64,000 nucleotides of DNA, taken from CAWCHZ01 sp963795555 (lineage in GTDB: Bacteria > Actinomycetota > Thermoleophilia > Solirubrobacterales > Solirubrobacteraceae). Below are positions 57,101 through 64,000 of this stretch, in pieces; within the stretch, counting starts at the first letter, position 1, and the number at the start of each line of letters is the position of its first letter. The stretch covers positions 248,001 to 312,000 of the forward strand of contig CAWCHZ010000002.1 of NCBI GenBank assembly GCA_963795555.1, given 5' to 3'. The notes beneath the pieces are model-generated. The model saw nothing but the letters and a program-made list of their open reading frames with translations. It was not told the DNA's origin and did no database searches. A program made the translations under genes and the position numbers.

Positions 57101-58972
57101 CGCTCGAATCGCTCGGGCACGGCGAGGCGCTCGCGCTCGTGCACATGATCGCCTTGAGCCCCGGCGGCGTGATGAAGTTCGAGCCCTGCTTGATGAACGG
57201 GTAGTACTGCCCAGCCGGGCTGCCCCACGACACTGACCCGTCGGACCAGATGTGCAACGGGTCGTCGTTTGAGTCAGACCAGCGGTAGTAGTCCTGCTGC
57301 TCGGTGTTCAGGTTGTTCCACGTCCGCGTGCTCGTGAAGTCGAAGCCCGCCGTGCCGGAGATCCGCAGGTCGGCGCTCTGGACCATCAGGTTGCCGCTGC
57401 CGACGTTCACGCCCATCGTCATCCCGTCCGTCAGGTCCTGGCTGAGGATCGTGAACTGCGACTGGTCGCCGATCCCGCGCGGCTCGTAGGCGACCTGGAG
57501 ATAGGGCTTGTTGGAAGAGGCGCTCGCCGACGCGAAGTCGATCTCATTGGTCGTCACGTGCTCGGTCTGGTCGCGGATGATCAGCCCGTAGTTGGAGTAG
57601 CCCGGCTGGCTGGATGGGGCGTTGGGGCCGTCGACCCACTCCTGCACCATCTGCGTGGGATACCAGTACACCCAGCCGGTCGAGCCGCCGATCGAGGGGT
57701 TGACCACGGCATCCGAGCCCGTCGAGTAGTCCCCACCGGCTGTGGTCCAGGAGTTGGTGTCGTCGTACTTGCTCCACGTGACCCCCGTCGTCCAGGAGCG
57801 CGAGATGCGATAGACGCCGACCGCCTTGGTGTTGGAGTTGTCCTTGGAGTTGATGTAGAGCCCCAGCTGGGCGTTGAGGATCGTGCTGTCCGCCGGGATC
57901 GAGGACAGGCTGAATTGCAGCAGCGCGTGCAGGTTGTCGGGGGAGTTGTAGCCCTCCCAGATGTCCGCGCGCGAGCACGCGTTCCAGCTCGGAAACGCCT
58001 CATCCATCGAGCAGCTGGTCGACGCCGACACCGTCACGGTCGGGTCGACGACCACCGGACCGCTCGCGAGCAGCGACCGCAGCCACGCCACGCCGGTATC
58101 GAGCGACAGCACCCAGCCGCTGGCCGAGCGGGTCAGCGTCGTCGGCACGCGCTGCGCCGATCCGGGCTGCGCGCCGGGACGGAAGGCGACCGACGGTGGG
58201 ATCCAGAAGCGCGGCGTCCCGCCGGAGTCGATGAGCTGGACCGTGCCGTCGGCGAGCTGGCGCGCATCCAGCCCGGCGCTGCCGGCCAGGTCGAAGCGCA
58301 GCGAGCTCGGCGCGCTCGAGTCCCGCAGCGTCACAGACTCCTGCACGCCATCGCCGAGCGCGCGGTAGGCGACGTCGGCGGAGGGCAGCGCACCTGGATA
58401 GCTGGCCGTGTCCCCGGACGTGCGCCCGGTTCCCTGTGCCCCCTCCAGCGAGAAGGACAGCGAGCGCCCCGCGTCACTGATCGAGACGGGCGCGGACAGC
58501 GAGCCCGGCACGTGCAGCGCGAAGCTGTTCGCCGCGTTCGCGAACCCGCCGCTCACGGACACCAGCGTGTTGTCGATCGCATGCCAGCTGCCCTGCGCGT
58601 CGCGGTAGTTCACCGGCGCCGAATAGATCCTCGTCACGAGCGGGCCGCGCCGCGTGCGATAGGTGTCAGACGTGGTGGTGGAGAGGCCCGGCACCAGCGT
58701 GCCCGGCACCCCCGGCGCGGCGCCCCCGGCGCGGCGCCCGCCCCACCCTGGCCGCCCTGCTCGCTCACCAGCGGCCCAGGGCCGCGCACGATCCGCGCCA
58801 GCACAGCCGCCACGGCGGATGACTCCGAGCCCTTCGCCGGCAGCGCGGCGCTGGCGGCACGCACGCTTTCTGCGCCCAACGTGAGCACCAACGCGAGCGC
58901 CCCGCCTGCCAGCACGACGACCCCTGCCAACACGCACACGCGCAGGCGCGCCCACAGCGACCACAGGTCCAT
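54180..58972 (-). CDS. Rhs/WapA-like polymorphic toxin, signal peptide out of frame
   Basis: From ATG 58972 a signal-anchor is encoded (SLWARLRVCVLAGVVVLAGG), but the frame ends after about 112 codons. The remaining 1,500 or so codons are in another frame. The shift comes from a 14-bp tandem duplication at 58709-58736; removing one copy joins ...GGAGAAPG directly to VPGTLVPGLSTTTSDTYR and gives one 1,592-residue protein. After the signal follow a DNRLRE-like domain (LHALLQFSLSSIPADSTILN ... GLIIRDQTEHV), many YD repeats (YTYDKDGNLTKTVD, DALSRLTNE), and the Rhs core end YYDPMTGRWTQPDPL ... DPINLTDLSG. A tip of about 85 residues (ELFTIKFSIFGVKIRYHIGV ... GTIRIPLPEVW) is probably the toxin; its type is unknown to me. 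Such proteins are exported or shell-enclosed contact toxins. Confidence 0.85.
58709..58736. repeat. 14-bp tandem duplication in the Rhs gene
   Basis: Two identical units CCCCCGGCGCGGCG at 58709-58722 and 58723-58736, followed by a partial third. Fourteen bases shift the frame by two. Translating with one copy removed restores the signal peptide-to-body fusion exactly. Confidence 0.95.
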
Positions 58973-59257
58973 CCCAACCCCCCAACGGAATCAGGAACAA
59001 GACACCGGCAGCCCGTGGTCGCCGCACACAGCCCTCAGGCGGCGGGCAAGCTAGCAGCGCTGCGTTCAGCATGTCAAGCCGCGCTAATCAAAAAAAACAA
59101 CGGATGTGGCAAAGCGGGTGGCACTGCGAATGAATCGTGCTGTATGGATGCCCTGATCGTCCCGCCGGGGGCGGCACTGTGCCGATCCGCCAACGGCTCG
59201 CCTGGCTCCCGCGCGGCGACCTACGCCGCGGCCCGAGTCGGGTATACGATGCCCGCC
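58973..59257. promoter_or_regulatory. divergent upstream region of the Rhs gene
   Basis: This 285-bp gap holds a run of A with one C (near 59086-59100) and otherwise GC-rich DNA. The plus-strand box TATACG at 59243-59248 serves the next small gene. The A-run gives AT-rich promoter-like DNA for the Rhs gene on the minus strand. No further gene is seen. Confidence 0.4.
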
Positions 59258-59434
59258 ATGGGATATCAGCTGCTCGGCAAGGCCGTGTGGTGGGGGGCCA
59301 AGCGCTATCTCGGGCGGCGCGCCCGCCAGGTCAGCCCCAAGCAGAAGGCGGCCGCGCTCGGCCTCACGGGGCTGGTCGCCGCGCTCGCGGTCGGAGGTGC
59401 TGTGCTCGCGGGGCGCCGTGGCGCGCTCAGCTAG
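59258..59434 (+). CDS. small membrane protein
   Basis: The 58-residue protein MGYQLLGKAVWWGAKRYLGR ... has a basic amphipathic start and one membrane helix (AAALGLTGLVAALAVGGAVLA) with a basic end. The ATG at 59258 lies 9 bases after TATACG (59243-59248) without a ribosome site; a second ATG at 59249 is possible. Similar short proteins are common in actinobacteria; function is unknown. Confidence 0.55.
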   Translation: MGYQLLGKAVWWGAKRYLGRRARQVSPKQKAAALGLTGLVAALAVGGAVLAGRRGALS

Positions 59435-59480
59435 CGGAGCCGCTCGTGTCTGACCCTGGTCATACCCTGCTGGCCAGGTC

Positions 59481-61022
59481 ATGACCGACCCAGCCTCCAG
59501 CCCGCCCGTCACCGCCGCACCCACCATGCCGCCCTCGCTCGAGCAGGAGCTGGCGAGCCTGGCCGAGGGGCTGCGCGGCATCAGCGAGCGCGAGGGGCAC
59601 GTCGGCGCGCTGCTGCACGAGCTGGGCGACGCCGCGCGCGACGTCCACCGCCTTGAGCACGAGCTCTCCGCGCTGACCTCGCGCCTTCAGCGCGCGCTCG
59701 AGATCGCGCGGCTGCTCGCCGAGGAGGCCGAGGCGCTGCGGCGGCGCCAGCGTGTCGTCCCGTTCGCGAACGCGCCGAGCGTGCTGGCCGGCGAGCGCCG
59801 GCTGGCCGGCCAGTCGCGCGCGCTGCGACTGGTCGCGCCGAGCGAGCCACCGCCGCCCGATGCCGGCGGGCAGGCGCGCATGCTCGAGCGCGAACGGCTC
59901 CTGAGCGCGGCGCGCGGCCGGGCCGGTCAGCAGACCGGCGCGCTCGCGCATGAGCAGCTGGCGCGCCAGGACATCGAGCAGCAGCTGGCCGCCGAGCGCG
60001 AGCGCCGTCAGACCGCCGAGCGCGCGGCGCTGGACGTCGGCCGTGAGCTGGCGCGCCTGCGCGCGACGCTGGCCAGCCAGGCGGCGCACGAGGCTGAGGG
60101 CGCTGGCGAAGAGATGGGCGCGGGTGCTGAGGGGGCGGTCGGCGAGGTGAGCGCGCCGGCGGCAACGGCGGTGGCGGCAACCGAGGTCACCGCGCCGGGC
60201 CTCTCGACGACGGCGGCGGCGGCATTGCCAGTACCCGCCGAGCCCGTGATGCCCGCCGAGCCCGTGATGTCCGCCGAGCCGACACTCGCCTGGCTGCCGC
60301 TGGCGCTGACCGCGCTGGCGCTCGAGGACGCGTCTGCGGCCGCGCGGCTGTTCCTCCAATTGCTGATCGCCCAGGGCCTGGTCGCCCAGCGGCCGATGAC
60401 CTTCGACCTCGAGCTGGTCGGCGTGGGGATCTTCGGCGTCGGCATCGACACCGGCGAGGCGACGACCTGGCCGCTGGATCGCTTCCGCCGCCGCCGCGCG
60501 GTCGACTTCCGCCTGCGCACCGACGCCGCCGGCGCGGCGGCGCTGCTCGCCGGCGCCAAGCTGCGGCGCCTGCGGCGCGCCGGCCGGCCCGCGGTCCGCG
60601 GCCGCCACCGGCGCTGGGCGGCCAACCTCGCCGAGCTGACACGCGGCGAGCTGGGCCTGGCGGCGCTCGGGCGCGCGGGCGTCTGGCTCGATCCCGGGCT
60701 GGTCTACCGCGCGCTGGCGCACCGCATCGACCCCGGCTGGATGCGCGCGGGCTCCTTCTGGATCGAGCACCGCATCGAGGGACGGCGGAGCGGGACCTGG
60801 TGGCTGGGCGTCGAGCGTGGCGCGCACCTGATCGTCGCCCGGGAGGCGCCGGCGAGCGCACCGATCGCCTTCATCGGCAGCCCGCAGGAGGGCTTCCTCG
60901 CGCTGCTCGGCGGCGCCGCGCTGACAAGCGCCGAGAAGCCGACCGTGCGCGGCGACCGCGCCGCGCTCGACGCGCTGCGTCGCTGGACCCTGCTGGCCCA
61001 GGCGCCGCCGAGCGAGGCCTGA
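59481..61022 (+). CDS. coiled-coil protein with SCP2-like C-terminal region
   Basis: The 513-residue protein has a long helical first half (LEQELASLAEGLRGISEREG ... LARQDIEQQLAAERERRQ), then an alanine-rich linker with VPAEPVMPAEPVMSAEP. The C-terminal 250 residues (LAWLPLALTALALEDASAAARLFLQLLIAQGLVAQ ... WIEHRIEGRRSGTWWLGVERG) have the alternating pattern of a sterol-carrier-like lipid-binding fold, possibly two copies. I do not recognise a named family. It sits between Rhs and dnaE on the plus strand. Confidence 0.7.
   Translation: MTDPASSPPVTAAPTMPPSLEQELASLAEGLRGISEREGHVGALLHELGDAARDVHRLEHELSALTSRLQRALEIARLLAEEAEALRRRQRVVPFANAPSVLAGERRLAGQSRALRLVAPSEPPPPDAGGQARMLERERLLSAARGRAGQQTGALAHEQLARQDIEQQLAAERERRQTAERAALDVGRELARLRATLASQAAHEAEGAGEEMGAGAEGAVGEVSAPAATAVAATEVTAPGLSTTAAAALPVPAEPVMPAEPVMSAEPTLAWLPLALTALALEDASAAARLFLQLLIAQGLVAQRPMTFDLELVGVGIFGVGIDTGEATTWPLDRFRRRRAVDFRLRTDAAGAAALLAGAKLRRLRRAGRPAVRGRHRRWAANLAELTRGELGLAALGRAGVWLDPGLVYRALAHRIDPGWMRAGSFWIEHRIEGRRSGTWWLGVERGAHLIVAREAPASAPIAFIGSPQEGFLALLGGAALTSAEKPTVRGDRAALDALRRWTLLAQAPPSEA
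60234..60282 (+). repeat. 18-bp tandem repeats in the linker of the coiled-coil protein
   Basis: CCCGCCGAGCCCGTGATG occurs at 60234-60251 and 60252-60269, and a partial third copy follows. It codes for PAEPVM repeated in the linker between the two parts of the protein and keeps the frame. Confidence 0.88.
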
Positions 61023-61077
61023 CGGCCCGCCCGGCCGACCGCTCGCCATCCGCTCGGATGCCTACCATTGCGGTCCC

Positions 61078-64000
<2,923 letters not shown>

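Noticed and set aside
58634..58972. Separate 112-residue gene divergent from the next small gene
   Set aside because: Its first part is the signal peptide of the Rhs protein, and removing one 14-bp repeat copy fuses it perfectly to the Rhs body. The C-terminal part in this frame is nonsense.

Overview
The window is very GC-rich, has tightly packed genes with many ATGA/GTGA start-stop overlaps, many GTG and TTG starts, tRNA genes without an encoded CCA end, SigB/F-type sigma factors, a VKOR/DsbA pair and a D-glucuronyl C5-epimerase-like protein. It also has the order thrS-infC-rpmI-rplT-trmH-pheS-pheT-argC-argJ-argB-argD-argG. Together these suggest a deep-branching actinobacterium, most likely of the Thermoleophilia/Solirubrobacterales type. 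That placement is an inference from gene content; no 16S gene is present.

Layout. 1-4434: envelope redox genes (thioredoxin-fold protein, VKOR, membrane-anchored unknown) and an ABC exporter. 4470-7401: lon protease with a palindromic promoter, an HxlR regulator and a small unknown protein. 7576-9820: glucuronyl C5-epimerase-like secreted protein and a membrane protein. 9933-15020: a general-stress signalling block with a MEDS-ATPase anti-sigma regulator, a STAS antagonist, an RsbW-like kinase and two SigB/F-like sigma factors. 15069-19841: FkbM methyltransferase, ComF-like phosphoribosyltransferase, DHFR-fold reductase, exonuclease III and a YdeI-like protein. 19978-27599: an accessory zone between and around three tRNA genes, with a RES/Xre toxin-antitoxin pair, phospholipase D, a StyA-like flavoprotein, a TacA/TacT toxin-antitoxin pair and a lone SIR2-like protein. 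27619-36720: YbaK, an MFS exporter with a hydrolase, a B12/radical SAM enzyme divergent from an FAD/NAD(P) enzyme, a CHAP hydrolase and a class V aminotransferase. 36844-50616: a long housekeeping block for translation and arginine synthesis. 50675-59434: a second accessory zone with VapBC, a run of tiny membrane proteins and a large Rhs/WapA-like polymorphic toxin gene. 59481-64000: a coiled-coil protein and the start of dnaE.

The main discovery is a window-wide pattern of exact or near-exact short tandem duplications (about 12-45 bp, usually two copies), concentrated at gene boundaries. Three operon junctions (ABC transporter, trmH-pheS, argC-argJ) seem to have had their overlapping stop/start duplicated. 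Each now contains a 12-22 codon micro-ORF whose start overlaps the upstream stop and whose stop overlaps the downstream start, so translational coupling is kept as a relay. At thrS-infC a 22-bp duplication of the thrS end supplies the -35 box of the likely infC promoter. In the Rhs gene a 14-bp duplication puts the signal peptide out of frame with the toxin body, and removing one copy restores one continuous reading frame. In a small membrane-protein gene a 19-bp duplication does the same. Several accessory and housekeeping genes also look leaderless, with a -10 hexamer 6-9 nt before the start codon.
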